Assembly (NCBI GenBank): GCA_018857735.1
Contig: JABMCL010000191.1
Span: forward strand, 25,001 to 89,000
DNA: 64,000 nucleotides
From: Alviniconcha marisindica
Taxonomy: Eukaryota; Mollusca; Gastropoda; Provannidae
Direction: 5' to 3'
How positions within the stretch are numbered: the first letter of the stretch is position 1; every line of letters begins with the position of its first letter. The position numbers were made by a program, and so were the translations under genes. Below the pieces are notes generated by a model. That model saw only the letters and a list, made by a program, of their open reading frames with translations, was not told where the DNA came from and did no database searches. This document shows positions 45,466-59,317 of the stretch, piece by piece.

Positions 45466-47175
45466 ACATTATAGACTGAAAGCACAGTTTCCTGTGATGT
45501 GTGATTCACTATTGCCTTGAATTGCAAGGGTGTTGAGCGCCAAGGCTCAAAGACAGCGTGATTTGTTCATCATGTTTTTCTTGACTGGCGTACTTAACTT
45601 TGTCTTATATATGCAAAATTATACACATGCTTTTTAGAGTACTGTTTTTAACTTACAGTGTTGTTTTTTCTAATGGACCAAAGTGTTAATTATTGTAATC
45701 ATCTGTAAAATCTCCCCCTTTCTTACATATATAAGGTTGCTACTTCTCAAAAATCACTGGAATGTGATGTGATGTCAGTGCAAAAGAATATTTATAAAGC
45801 ACCTACACCCAACATGAGCCCAAAGTGCACAATACAAAATAAGGTTGACAAAAGTGTACAGAATTAAAAGCATCAAAACCCTACTAATTATATAAAAAAT
45901 ACATTAAAACACTTCATTCAGCACTTCCAACACACACACACTTAACCATACACAAAACCACACACAAACACATGCATGCACACACGCATGCACACTTGCT
46001 TGCACGCACACACATGCGCTTGTAACAGTTTTGTCGTATGATGTCAGGGGCTTTAATTCAGCGTTTTAACCTTAAAGACTGTTTGCCCCCAGTACCTACA
46101 TAATATTCTCAAGTAGTTGTTTGGTAGTATTTTGCTTTTCGTATATAACCGTACTGGTTGACTGGATATAAAGCACCAGGTTACTTACTTATTTACTTAC
46201 TTACCTTGCTTACCTTGCTGGTCTATCATGGAATATTAGTGTATGGCTCATCAGCAGAGGTTTTATTTTGTCTTGTAACTTTCAAAGCTGTGAAGTACCC
46301 AACACTTGCAAAGACTTCTGGAGATCTGTTGTTTGGGAGTGATTTGGTAATTTAGAAATGTGCAGATCTTTACATGTTTTTATTTAGAGTGTAGCCCCTA
46401 ATTACTCTACATCCCTCACTACTTACAAAACAGTTTATTTAGAACTGTTCACACAGTTATCCATCATCAATGCCATGTTTGGTTTTATACAGATACTACT
46501 CAAAACATTGCTGGTTTCATGTATGTATAGAACAACATGATCTATTATTCAGTGTCATGCAGGTTTCATGCATGCAAGTACATATGTTATCAATGTCATG
46601 TTGGTTTCACATGTACAAAGACACACACCATTATCAAAGTCCTGTTTTTTTGTATGTATATAACAGTACCATCCATTATCAATGCCAGTTTTCTAGGTTT
46701 TTGTTTGTTGTTGTTGTTGTTGTCACGTGTGTAATGACATGACTCATTATCAGTGCCAGGGTGTGTTTTTCACATGTATGACACACCTCATTACCAATGC
46801 CATGTTTATGTATGGGCATGACTCATTATCAATGCCATGTTTGTTTTCATATATGCATGACAATGTGATCCATGCTTAATGCCAAGGTTGGAAGGCAAGC
46901 TTGTACAACTGTATGTGTATACATATAATGACAGGAATAGCCATGTTAGATTGTAGCAGAAAAGAGAGTAGTGTCGTGACCTATGAACAAAGAAGTTCAA
47001 ATGTGGTCTTACGCTGACATGGTCTTGTGACCTACATAGTAATGCGAGTGTGGTCTTATGACCTACATAGTCATGTGAGTGTGGTCTTGTGACTTGCATA
47101 GTAATGCTACTATGGTCTTGTGGCCTTCATAGAGATGCAAAAGTAGTCCCGTGACCTAACAAAAACATTAGTCTT
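45346..47175. other. Downstream region: poly-C and degenerate repeats
   Basis: A 43-nt C-run at 45424-45466. Loose units of about 60 nt (attatcaatgccatgttt...) at 46465-46865. Degenerate units of about 33 nt (gtcttgtgacctacatagta...) at 46975-47160 that resemble the adjacent homogeneous array. No gene. Confidence 0.6.
45775..45910 (-). mobile_element. Dispersed retroelement tail, second copy
   Basis: It carries the same reversed gggctcat block as 26.9 kb, here with tttataaagcacctacacc on the plus strand. It lies about 430 nt past the poly(A) signal of the receptor gene. Confidence 0.4.
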
Positions 47176-47990
47176 GACCTACATCCATAGAAAGACAAGT
47201 GTGGTTTTGGGACCTACATCCATAGAAAGACAAGTGTGGTTTTGGGACCTACATCCATAGAAAGACAAGTGTGGTTTTGGGACCTACATCCATAGAAAGA
47301 CAAGTGTGGTTTTGGGACCTACATCCATAGAAAGACAAGTGTGGTTTTGGGACCTACATCCATAGAAAGACAAGTGTGGTTTTGGGACCTACATCCATAG
47401 AAAGACAAGTGTGGTTTTGGGACCTACATCCATAGAAAGACAAGTGTGGTTTTGGGACCTACATCCATAGAAAGACAAGTGTGGTTTTGGGACCTACAGC
47501 CATAGAAAGACAAGTGTGGTTTTGGGACCTACAGCCATAGAAAGACAAGTGTGGTTTTGGGACCTACAGCCATAGAAAGACAAGTGTGGTTTTGGGACCT
47601 ACATCCATAGAAAGACAAGTGTGGTTTTGGGACCTACATCCATAGAAAGACAAGTGTGGTTTTGGGACCTACATCCATAGAAAGACAAGTGTGGTTTTGG
47701 GACCTACATCCATAGAAAGACAAGTGTGGTTTTGGGACCTACATCCATAGAAAGACAAGTGTGGTTTTGGGACCTACATCCATAGAAAGACAAGTGTGGT
47801 TTTGGGACCTACATCCATAGAAAGACAAGTGTGGTTTTGGGACCTACATCTATAGAAAGACAAGTGTGGTTTTGGGACCTACATCCATGGAAAGACAAGT
47901 GTGGTTTTGGGACCTACATCTATAGAAATGCAAGTGTGGTTTTGGAACCTACAGCCATAGAAATGCAAGTGTTGTTTTGGAACCGAAGCC
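47176..47990. repeat. 35-bp homogeneous tandem array, about 23 copies
   Basis: The unit gacctacatccatagaaaga + caagtgtggttttgg is almost invariant from 47176 to 47880. The variants (acagcc, tatagaaatgc) lie mostly in a small internal block and at the right edge. Confidence 0.92.
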
Positions 47991-50820
47991 ATAGTAGTGC
48001 AAGTGTATAACTTTATCAAGCAACTGCAAGTGTCACAATATGACACCAACATGTTTTTTATCAGAATCTTCGGAACCACTGATTGTTGGGGAGAACAGAA
48101 ACAAACGTTACAGAAAGTTGTGTACCACCATTTTCTGATCATTCTGGCAACTGCAATCACACTATGCAGTTTACAAACTGTCACAGGCACATGGAATTTT
48201 GATGGGTTTGTTTTTTGGGGGTTTTCAGTGATATTTTAAGCAATGAGATTGATTAACTTAAAAGGTAGAAACAAATGACAAAGCACAGAATATTGATTTT
48301 GATGGTGCACTCTGTTTTATTTGAAGGTGTTGGGCAATGATGAAGCCCTGTGCAATAAAATCTGCTATGAGTGATCCCACCTTGAACGCAGCAGAAAGTG
48401 TTCTTTGAGACAGTTGTAGCTGCTTCGAGGTTTCCTTTTACATGTACTGATGTAGGCGTGTGCCTGGGTCACGGAAAAACAGGGCACAGATGAGAGACGC
48501 TAAGCAGTGCAGTTTCAGTTTGTTTGCATGTTTTTGACTGGCACGTTAAATTTTGCACGTTTTTTGTGCTTCTTGCATTTGGTGTGCAAGTATCACCACA
48601 CACTCCAAAGCTCACTTTCCAACACCTTCCATCTAACTGTGCCAGAACTGGTTATGCCACTGAATGGGCACTCTTTATCTCCACCAACACTGTCAGTGCC
48701 CTCCAGAAGGTTTGGGTGCTGATAAGACTGTGAAAGCAACATAGCATCAAAGCTTGCACATAAACATGAGGCGTATCTACCCCATATAAGAAAATGAGTT
48801 CTGTCTCGATTCAAACAATTTTGGTTTTATTTGTCATCGTGTAAGCAACGTGGGTGGTCAGAAAAGAAATGCTTGATATGAGTGGTCTGTGACGAACGTA
48901 CTGCTGTTTGAGCACCAGCAGAGACCTAAGGCATAACCAGTGAGGGCAGTTGTTGGGGAGAGGATGTTGTAAACCAGAGCTTGGAGCGTGGCAGCACCAT
49001 TCAGAAAGATGCTGTATCTCTTGCAATGTTTTGTAAATCGTGCCATGATTGTTTTTAAAGAAATTATGGAAAATGGGATGCACAGGAATTTTAGGCTGAG
49101 TTTTTTTGTTTTTGTTTTATTGTTTTGCTTTTAAGGGATTTGGTGTTGTCTTTGTGTAGAAAATGTCTGGAGGTTTGGAGCTGTGACTGTTCTTGGCAAG
49201 TAAGACACTGTGTCTTGTGAGGTATAGAATGGACTTGCAGGTTAGTGCCATCCTGCAAGTGAGAAAGCAAGATTCATTTACTGTGTAAGCTGCAGCATGT
49301 ACAGTTACATGTTAAGTTGCAAACATTAATTTCTGAGGCAGAATGTCCAGCACTACAATGAAATAAATGCTGATAAGTACATGTGCTAAATGAGAATTTT
49401 ACAGTTAATCCAGCTTTCGTCCTATTCTGACAGCTTTTATTTTATTTTATTTTTTTAACTTCTGCCCACAGTGTTGCCCACAGAGTTTGTCTTAAATATT
49501 CACTAACACAATGACAAAAATAGTCATGCATGTCAAAGAGCTAAACTGTTTTGTTCATTTGTCATTCAGTTTTAAAACACTTTACATTTTAGTGCCAGAC
49601 TTCTGTTACCATGAAATGGTTTCTGTGTTTGGGAGGGAGGGGTATTCTTTTTGCCCCCCTTCCCCCACCTTGCCTTAATGCAGGTTAGAAATCTGGTACT
49701 GTTTTGGTGGAGCTAAAAAGCAGAAGAGTACTTTTTTGGTTACTCTACACTTGCAGGAAGTGTGGAAGTTAACACACATGAAACAGTTATGTTGCAGTCT
49801 TTGCTGCCACCTAGGTGGCTTTTGGTAAAACAGCTCTGGTCGTCTTCGCTGTGAGAAGGTAGCTTTTGATTGAACACTTCAAAGAAGTGTGTAGTTGAAC
49901 AAAACAAAAAGTCACATGGTGTTGCAGCTCTGGATGCCAAAAAAGTTAGTTTTTTTATTTTACACTTGTTGCAGTCTCTGTATTACCGGGGAAAGCAAAC
50001 TGTTTGAAATTGCTTCAGAGGAACTTTGTACAGATGTGATGACTACAACACGTTATTGTGTGGTACCAAATGCAGGTGATTGCTGACCAGCTGAAACATT
50101 GCTAGTCACTTTTTGGAATTTATTTCCTTACCAGATTTTTTTGATTTTTTTAATGGGTCTCATTTTGCCCAGCCATTGCTGGCAGCATTTTTGTGACTTA
50201 TGGAAGTATGGCACTTGCACTTTAAAGCACCTTGAGAAAAGGCTGGTGTGACCTTCACAGTTGACTGGATGACAACAGTAAGCACTCCATCTGTTATGAG
50301 AGACTGCCATTATGATATATATATATGTGTGTCACTCTTTTCCATTCACCACAGCACAACGCGCACATTGATGCGGAGACAGGGTATCTATCAGTCTTTG
50401 GCCTGAATGCCCGTATTATTGTTTCCCATCCAGTCATACAGAATTGCACACACCAGTGATCACACTAAACATTTTTCAAACCGGTGCGACATCTATAAGG
50501 TGGTTCATGGAAACCGGTTAGGCAGTCATCGTAACCAGTCAGATACACAGCTGTTCATACTGCTACCAGAGCTGTACAAGCAAACACCCAGCTCCCTTGC
50601 CCACCAAACACACACACACACACGTATGCACTCTCTCACTGTGCTGCATTTTGTTGTTGTTGTTGTTGTTGTTTTGTCTTTGAGAACCAGTCAAACAAAA
50701 TAACAGCCTATATATCTGACTGATTAATTATTTTGTTTCTGGCATATGCTTATCCAGTAAAATATGGGAAATCATCCATTAATGCCAACTCTGACACACA
50801 TGCACACATACACGCACACA
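47991..50820. other. Intergenic, largely unique
   Basis: Apart from the dispersed block at 48560-48735 and a GTT run near 50651-50675 no feature is supported. ORFs are under 100 codons and show no family signal. Confidence 0.5.
48560..48735. repeat. Dispersed repeat also present at 57.9 kb
   Basis: The block ctttccaacacctt...gccagaactggttatgccactgaa...ctctttatctcc resembles 57900-57970 (ctttccggcaccttt...gccagaattggttacggggccactgaa...ctcttcatctcc). No coding meaning is evident. Confidence 0.45.
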
Positions 50821-51255
50821 CATGCAGCACACAGTCATACACAGCACACACACATGCAGCACACAGTCATACACAGCACACACACATGCTGCACACAGTC
50901 ATACACAGCACACACACATGCGCACACAGTCATACACAGCACACACACATGCTGCACACAGTCATACACAGCACACACACATGCAGCACACAGTCATACA
51001 CAGCACACACACATGCGCACACAGTCATACACAGCACACACACATCTGCACACAGTCATACACAGCACACACACATGCGCACACAGTCATACACAGCACA
51101 CACAGTCATACACAGCACACAGTCATACACAGCACACACACTGCTGCACACAGTCATACACAGCACACACACATGCAGCACACAGTCATACACAGCACAC
51201 ACACATGCTGCACACAGTCATACACAGCACACACACACACATGCTGCACACACTG
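50820..51255. repeat. 30-32 bp CA-rich tandem array
   Basis: About 14 copies of catacacagcacacacacat + gcagcacacagt with length variants. Open frames of up to 260 codons are a by-product. Confidence 0.85.
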
Positions 51256-52004
51256 TCCTGTATATACCTGTGTACAACTGCAAAGTACACACACGCATGC
51301 AGCACAATCATATACAGCACACGTGCATGCAGCACACACAGTGTGCATGTGCTGTATATGTGTATGACTGTAAACAAAGTTTGAGTGTAAACAAAGTTTG
51401 TTTTATTTCTGTGATACAAAATAATGTGGTACATATATATATTGCTCAAAACACATATATGGAAATTGCTGAAAGGGTATCAATATTTTTCATCTTCCCA
51501 CGTTTTTCTGTGTAGCAAAGGAAAGTATATCATGTTGTGTTTCAGTTCCTCTGAAGTGCAGGTGAAGTTTTTTGTTGTTTTTGTGTGTTAGCATGTAGTA
51601 TGTATTATCAGTTTAGTAACTTCTTGGGACTCTTTTTATACTTTTCTTACATTCGATACTGAATTTGTTTGGTGGGTTCTCTGTGTGTGTGCTTATTAAG
51701 ATATTCAAACATAATCAGAATTGTCACGTATGTTTGGAATGTGTTGATATTGGCTCTCTTGTTGCAGTGATGTACATTCAACTCCTCACAGCCACATGCA
51801 TGTCCATTTAGGGATTTGCTAAGGTGGAGGCCCCATGGCCAGTAACCTACTGGCATGCCTGACCACAACAATCCCGAGTTTCACTGGCCTGCATTGAGCT
51901 GGTGTTTATTGCAGTACCCCAGGTCCTCTGGCAACTCGAGGTCTGATAAAACCAGGCCTCCCTTTTGTTTTCTGGGAATAGTATGGCATTAAAGGGCACA
52001 AGGT

Positions 52005-52530
52005 TTGTTAGAGAGCCAGGCCTCCCTTTTGCTGTCTGGGAATAGAGGCCCAGGCCCATGCCTCCCTTTTGCTGTCTGGGAGCCCAGGCCCAGGCCTCCC
52101 TTTTGCTGTCTGGGAGCCCAGGCCCAGGCCTCCCTTTTTGCTGTCTGGGAATACAGGCCCAGGCCTCCCTTTTTGCTGTCTGGGAATACAGGCCCAGGCC
52201 TCCCTTTTGCTGTCTGGGAACAGAGGTCCAGGCCCAGGCCTCCCTTTTTGCTGTCTGGGAATACAGGCCCAGGCCTCCCTTTTGCTGTCTGGGAACAGAG
52301 GTCCAGGCCCAGGCCTCCCTTTTTGCTGTCTGGGAATACAGGCCCAGGCCTCCCTTTTGCTGTCTGGGAACAGAGGCCCAGGCCTCCCTTTTTGCTGTCT
52401 GGGAATACAGGCCCAGGCCTCCCTTTTGCTGTCTGGGAACAGAGGTCCAGGCCCAGGCCTCCCTTTTGCTGTCTGGGAATAGAGGCCCAGGCCAGGCCTC
52501 CCTTTTACTGTCTGGGAATAGTATGACATT
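52005..52530. repeat. 34/41-bp tandem array
   Basis: About 16 copies of caggcctcccttttgctgtc + tgggaatacaggcc. Longer units with cagaggtcc alternate with shorter ones, a simple higher-order pattern. Both outer edges carry diverged units with cattaaaggg. Long frames on both strands (up to 271 codons, minus) come from the array. Confidence 0.88.
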
Positions 52531-52689
52531 AAAGGGGACAAGGTTTGACAGAGGGACAGGCCTCCCTGTTGTTCTCTGGAAATGGTCCAGCATTAAAGGG
52601 AACACAAGTGAAGATGCAAGTTTTCCAGAAAACGTAGAAAATGTGCACGTTTCCATCAGCATGCTTCATTTGGTTCTATCAATATTCAT

Positions 52690-52880
52690 ACAAAAGTTGT
52701 TTTGTTTTTTTAGTTTGAATTGGAGCTCCTCAGGACCCAGCCATGTCAATTCACTGTTTACCAATAAAGAGCAGAAAATGGTTGGCTCGTGACGTATCTG
52801 ATACTTTTGCCACTGCTGTACGTCTATTATGTATTCTATTCCTGTTGATAGGGCCTGCGGTGCTTTGTCATTTCGGTTCC
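52690..52880. repeat. Interspersed repeat family, copy 2
   Basis: It is colinear with 23490-23650. Its right part (attcctgttgataggg... ctttgtcatttcggt) also resembles 9450-9500 (attcctgttgataggt... ctttggcca), a third partial copy. Confidence 0.5.
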
Positions 52881-52978
52881 CCTTTAACAAGGAAGATTTG
52901 CTTTTACAGGAAGCGGGAAGCTGAAGCTGACAACAGAGACGGCAGGACATCGCCAACTTGCATTCTCAATCTTGCATG

Positions 52979-53051
<73 letters not shown>

Positions 53052-53106
53052 ACACACAGCACACGCACACACACACACACACACGGCACACGCACACACA
53101 CACACG

Positions 53107-53150
<44 letters not shown>

Positions 53151-54305
53151 CGCACGCACACACTCACACATACACACACACTTGCCTGCTTTGGGTGTCT
53201 TGATGCCATGCAAAACAGAGCAGCATGATTGTTTTTTGCCAGCACTTTTCCCAGTGTTTCCTGTTTCCTTTGACATGTCATCGCAGTGTTCCATACTTCT
53301 TTGTTCAGATCCAAACTTCCAAGAGGTTCATGTGGAGGGCTTCTTGCTTTTACAAGCAGGACAACCCACTGTGCTAATTACGTTTTTATTTCTTTTTTCA
53401 AGCAACAAGTGGACATAGACAGTTCTCCTTCTCAAAACCTTTTTTTTCAAAGGCGCAGATCAACTTATGCTTAGGTATTGTCTGGTTGCAAGTCTACAAG
53501 TAAAAATAATTATCTCAAACTTAGTCCGTCTCTAATAATTTCTAAATAAATATTTCATTCATTAACTCGTTTCTTCCCCCCCCCCCCCCCCCCCCCCCCA
53601 CCACCACCACTCCCCGCCCCCTCCCCCACTCCATTTGTTGCTTGAGACCTGCAAGATCTGCAGGAGAGAAATTTGTTTTAACATTGTTAGATTACCCTGT
53701 CAAAGCAAAACAATATTTTGAACCTCTCATGTGGTTTGGTATTTTTGCAATCACCTTTGTTTGAGATTCACATTTCTTTCCTTCAGTTCCAGCGACACGC
53801 ATTTTGGCAACTCGTACGCTGATGTAGGCTTATAAACATGGACACGCAAGTATTTTGAAATGGGAGTTTATTATTCATATGACCACCGAGCTGCTTAGTC
53901 TTTCAGTACAGCAACTACCAATTAGATGTGTGCACGTTTATTCAGCAGTTATATCTTCTTCGTTTTTCTCAAGTTTTCTATGCAAACTTGCGCGTGTCCA
54001 GTGCTTACTATATTTGAATGCTTTAATTTCTTTAGTAGTACATCGAAAATAAAACAACGAAAGCCCAATTCGTCATTGTGTGGCTTGATTTTTCTAAAAA
54101 CATTTTTAGTCTGTTGGGGATGGGTTGGTTGCGTGTGGTTGTTACTTCTTTAGGGGGTGGGGGGGTGGGGTGGGGTCCTTGAACGTAGGTTTCTGGTGGT
54201 TTGAATATATTATTTCTGATTTATTTCATCATGACCTTAGGTGTGTGGGAGCAAGTGCATGATACCGCATACAGGGGTCGCAAACACTTTTTATAACTTG
54301 CATAC
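52880..54305. other. Intergenic: CA tract, poly-C, unique AT-rich
   Basis: CA with variants at 52981-53180, a C-run at 53577-53599 and a G/T-rich run at 54155-54176. No gene is supported. Confidence 0.55.
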
Positions 54306-54309
54306 AGCT

Positions 54310-57195
54310 GTACAGGCCATGGCCTCAGACTCAAAAACTATGTCAACACAGGCCATCAGACTCAAAAACTATGTCAACACAGGCCATGGCCTCAGACTCA
54401 AAAACTATGTCAACACAGCCCATGGCCTCAATCTCAAAAACTATGTCAACACAGCCAATGGCCTCAGACTCAAAAACTATGTCAACACAGCCCATGGCCT
54501 CAAACTCAAAAACTATGTCAACACAGGCCATGGCCTCAACTCAAAAACTTTTCAACACAGCCCATGGCCTCAAACTCAAAAACTATGTCAACACAGCCCA
54601 TGGCCTCAGACTCAAAAACTATGTCAACACAGCCCATGGCCTCAGACTCAAAAACTATGTCAACACAGCCCATGGCCTCAATCTCAAAAACTATGTCAAC
54701 ACAGCCCATGGCCTCAGACTCAAAAACTTTTCAACACAGGCCATGGCCTCAGACTCAGAAACTATGTCAACACAGCCCATGGCCTCAAACTCAAAAACTA
54801 TGTTTACACAGGCCATGGCCTCAGACTCAAAAACTGTCAACACAGCCCATGGCCTCAAACTCAAAAACTATGTCAACACAGGCCATGGCCTCAGACTCAA
54901 AAACTATGTCAACACAGCCCATGGCCTCAAACTCAAAAACTATGTCAACACAGGCCATGGCCTCAGACTCAAAAACTATGTCAACACAGCCATGGCCTCA
55001 ACTCAAAAACTATGTCAACACAGGCCATGGCCTCAACTCAAAAACTATGTCAACACAGGCCATGGCCTCAAAACTCAAAAACTATGTCAACACAGCCCAT
55101 GGCCTCAATCTCAAAAACTATGTCAACACAGGCCATGGCCTCAACTCAAAAACTATGTCAACACAGGCCATGGCCTCAGACTCAAAAACTTTTCAACACA
55201 GCCCATGGCCTCAACTCAAAAACTATGTCAACACAGGCCATGGCTTCAGACTCAAAAACTATGTCAACACAGGCCCCTGGCCTCAAACTCAAAAACTTGT
55301 CAACACAGGCCATGGCCTCAGACTCAAAAACTATGTCAACACAGCCCATGGCCTCAATCTCAAAAACTATGTTCAACACAGGCCATGGCCTCAAACTCAA
55401 AAAACTATGTCAACACAGGCCATGGCCTCAAACTCAAAAACTATGTCAACACAGGCCATGGCCTAATCTCAAAAACTATGTCAACACAGGCCATGGCCTC
55501 AGACTCAAAAACTATGTCAACACAGCCCATGGCCTCAATCTCAAAAACTATGTCAACACAGCCCATGGCCTCAGACTCAAAAACTGTCAACACAGGCCAT
55601 GGCCTCAACTCAAAGAACTATGTCAACACAGCCCATGGCCTCAAACTCAAAAACTATGTTAACACAGGCCATGGCATCAAACTCAAAAACTTTTCAACAC
55701 AGGCCATGGCCTCAAACTCAAAAACTATGTCAACACAGCCCATGGCCTCAAACTCAAAAACTATGTCAACACAGGCCATGGCCTCAACTCAAAAACTATG
55801 TCAACACAGGCCATGGCCTCAGACTCAAAAACTACGTCAACACAGCCCATGGCCTCAAACTCAAAAACTATGTCAACACAGGCCATGGCCTCAGACTCAA
55901 AAACTATGTCAACACACCCATGGCCTCAAACTCAAAAACTATGTCAACACAGGCCATGGCCTCAGACTCAAAAACTATGTCAACACAGCCCATGGCCTCA
56001 AACTCAAAAACTATGTCAACACAGGCCATGGCCTCAGACTCAAAAACTATGTCAACACAGCCCATGGCCTCAAACTCAAAAACTATGTCAACACAGCCCA
56101 TGGCCTCAAACTCAAAAACTATGTCAACACAGCCCATGGCCTCAGACTCAAAAACTATGTCAACACAGCCCATGGCCTCAGACTCAAAAACTATGTCAAC
56201 ACAGGCCCCTGGCCTCAGACTCAAAAACTATGTCAACACAGCCATGGCCTCAACTCAAAAACTATGTCAACACAGGCCATGGCCTCAGACTCAAAAACAT
56301 GTCAACACAGGCCATGGCCTCAACTCAAAAACTATGTCAACACAGGCCATGGCCTCAGACTCAAAAACTATGTCAACACAGCCCATGGCCTCAAACTCAA
56401 AAACTATGTCAACACAGGCCATGGCCTCAACTCAAAAACTATGTCAACACAGGCCATGGCCTCAACTCAAAAACTATGTCAACACAGGCCATGGCCTCAG
56501 ACTCAAAAAATATGTCAACACAGCCATGGCCTCAAACTCAAAAACTATGTTTACACAGGCCATGGCCTCAAACTCAAAAAACTGTCAACACAGGCCATGG
56601 CCTCAAACTCAAAAACTATGTCAACACAGCCATGGCCTCAGACTCAAAAACTATGTCAACACAGGCCATGGCCTCAGACTCAAAAACTATGTCAACACAG
56701 CCCCTGGCCTCAACTCAAAAACTATGTCAACACAGCCCATGGCCTCAAACTCAAAAACTATGTCAACACAGGCCATGGCCTCAAACTCAAAAACTATGTC
56801 AACACAGGCCCATGGCCTCAAGACTCAAAAACTATGTCAACACAAACCATGGCCTCAAACTCAAAAACTATGTCAACACAGGCCATGGCCTCAGACTCAA
56901 AAACTATGTCAACACAGCCCATGGCCTCAAACTCAAAAACTATGTCAACACAGGCCATGGCCTCAGACTCAAAAACTATGTCAACACAGCCCATGGCCTC
57001 AAACTCAAAAACTATGTTTACACAGGCCATGGCCTCAAACTCAAAAACTGTCAACACAGGCCATGGCCTCAAACTCAAAAACTGTCAACACAGTCCATGG
57101 CCTCAGACTCAAAAACTATGTCAACACAGGCCATGGCCTCAAACTCAAAAACTGTCAACACAGTCCATGGCCTCAAACTCGAAAACTATGTCAGT
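54310..57195. repeat. 36-bp satellite array, about 80 copies, stop-free
   Basis: The unit aacacaggccatggcctcag + actcaaaaactatgtc (36 nt) repeats with g/c, a/t and 1-2 nt length variants. All three forward frames and one reverse frame of the unit lack stops, so one forward ORF runs 946 codons (54371-57211) across frame changes. Each unit contains gccATGG, an NcoI site and a Kozak-like ATG. I treat it as satellite DNA. Confidence 0.9.
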
Positions 57196-57374
57196 TGTGA
57201 CAGCTCCATAAAATCACCAGACTGATGCTAGAAATGGAGGCATCCCCTTCCAAAGCTGTTCCTTTGGAAAGTGTCTCTGATGGCCAGTTCACGAGCAATG
57301 TGCACTCAAAGTTCTTTATGACAGTCTTTGCTTCCGAACACAGCTGAACTCGTGGCACGTGGCAGACGGTTTCC

Positions 57375-57640
57375 ATCGGCAGCAGCGGACAGCTGGTGCA
57401 GCAGCGGACAGTGTGAAGCGGACAGCTGGTGCAGCAGCGGACAGTGTGAAGCGGACAGCTGGTGCAGCAGGGGACAGTGTGAAGCGGACAGCTGGTGCAG
57501 CAGCGGACAGTGTGAAGCGGACAGCTGGTGCAGCAGGGGACAGTGTGAAGCGGACAGCTGGTGCAACAGCGGACAGTGTGAAGCGGACAGCTGGTGCAGC
57601 AGGGGACAGTGTGAAGCGGACAGTGTGAAGCGGCCAGCTG
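57375..57640. repeat. 33-bp tandem array
   Basis: About eight copies of gaagcggacagctggtgcag + cagcggacagtgt, open in frames on both strands. It begins about 180 nt after the 36-bp satellite. Confidence 0.85.
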
Positions 57641-57990
57641 GTGCAACAGCCCCACCAGGGATTCATTCTTGAGCTCCTGCATCCAGCACTTTATCAGCCA
57701 TCTTTTCAAATTCTGGTTCTTTTGGGGAAACAGTAGTGACCACGACCACCCTCCTCGGAAAGTCAGAGCACATGACACAAATGCTCCAAAACCATGGGCA
57801 CCGCTCTGGTACGAGGCCAAAAATTAAATTCTGCACGAGTGGCATTGCCATGCGCAAGGTTGGAAGTGTCATGCTCACTGGCACACTCCGAGCACCAGTC
57901 GCTTTCCGGCACCTTTCTCCAAACTCTGCCAGAATTGGTTACGGGGCCACTGAAGTACTCTTCATCTCCGCGCAGCTGTCTGATGACAGC

Positions 57991-58022
<32 letters not shown>

Positions 58023-59310
58023 TGAGCGCGCACAAGCCGGCACGCACGCACGTACCCCCCCACAATCACACACACACACACACACACGCACGCACGCACG
58101 CACGCACGCACACAAACACACACTGATTGACGAGGCCGGCAAACTGGAAGGCGGCAACTGACTGACTGGGCCTTCACTGAGCCACTTTAAAAATTATCAT
58201 AGTCAGTTGATTACGGTCCGGTGTTGAAATTTTTAATCAAAAGCAAAACGTTTATTAAGTAAGTTAATACTACGCGGACCGGAAAAGCAAAAACAATGAC
58301 TGTCGATCAAGACACTGTCGGTTCCTAACAGGCGAGCTTTCTGGGACATACACTGGTTGTAACCCGCCGGCCTTCCGGGTCGTAGCCGGGAATACACACC
58401 CCGGCGGCGTCAGTGTCGCATTGCCGCTCGCCTTTGTCAGTTCGGCCGGCCAAACTTGGATAAAACTGAATAGGGGTGTGCCAGTCACAGGCCAATGGAT
58501 ACAAAGATACAAAGATATTTATTAGCCAGTGACATTTAAATGTACACTCCGGGAATTTGTCTTGGTGACGTCCGCCATCAGTTCATACCGGGCAGCGCAT
58601 TCAGTAACACTGATGAACAAGCAAAACTTGACATTACAATTTGATATGTTATAATGAAGTAAATAAACTTGAGTTAAATTCAGCAAATGTAAGTCACAGC
58701 TAATCACAGTCACATCAGTAGAAACTTAATTTCGTAGTATGTGCATTTAGTTGGAGCATCATAAATGAAGGACAGTTCCGATTACTGTACGTGTGACTGA
58801 CAGATCGTCTGCGGGGTGGTCTCAGTGAATCGTCAAGATCAAGTTCAGTGTAATAAAGTATTAGTCTTGAATCTTGTTTCCGAAGCAACGTTTATTATTA
58901 TTATACAAAGAAGTAGTCACGTGAAGTGGAGGGGCTATTTTGAAAAATAATTCGTGAACAAAAGATATTTCCTGGGACACTGACGCCCTTCTGTCTAGAT
59001 TTGTGACGTAACCCTTCCGGGTCAGACTGACGTTTCAGTTTTTGTTTTGTTCTTTTCCCTCTGCTTTTTTTTTTTTCTCTTTTTTTACTTTAAATGTTGT
59101 TGTTTTTAGCAGCCTCCCAAATTCAGTAGCAAAGCCATTAAATTTACTGGGTTGCGAACTTAATTTCGACGTAGTTGCGAACGTGAATTTTTGTCTCAGA
59201 ATTTTAGCATCCGACTGACGTATTAGTCAGATTCAAAGGGTGTGGGTTGATACCCACAGACACTTTGAATATTGGCATTGCTGATGAGCAACGGCTGAGA
59301 CCGCAATAAC
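57640..59310. other. Right flank, intergenic
   Basis: TGCG/ACGC tracts with a CA run at 57991-58125, the dispersed block at 57900-57970, GC-richer sequence at 58340-58460, T-rich at 59040-59110. No gene is supported. Confidence 0.5.
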
Positions 59311-59317
59311 AAGTGAG

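Noticed and set aside
47176..47990. CRISPR-like array
   Set aside because: Units are contiguous identical 35-mers without unique spacers, and the sequence is eukaryotic.
54371..57211. 946-codon open frame as a giant repeat protein gene
   Set aside because: It is a translation of the 36-bp satellite, changes frame repeatedly, and has no splice or promoter support; kept only as a finding.
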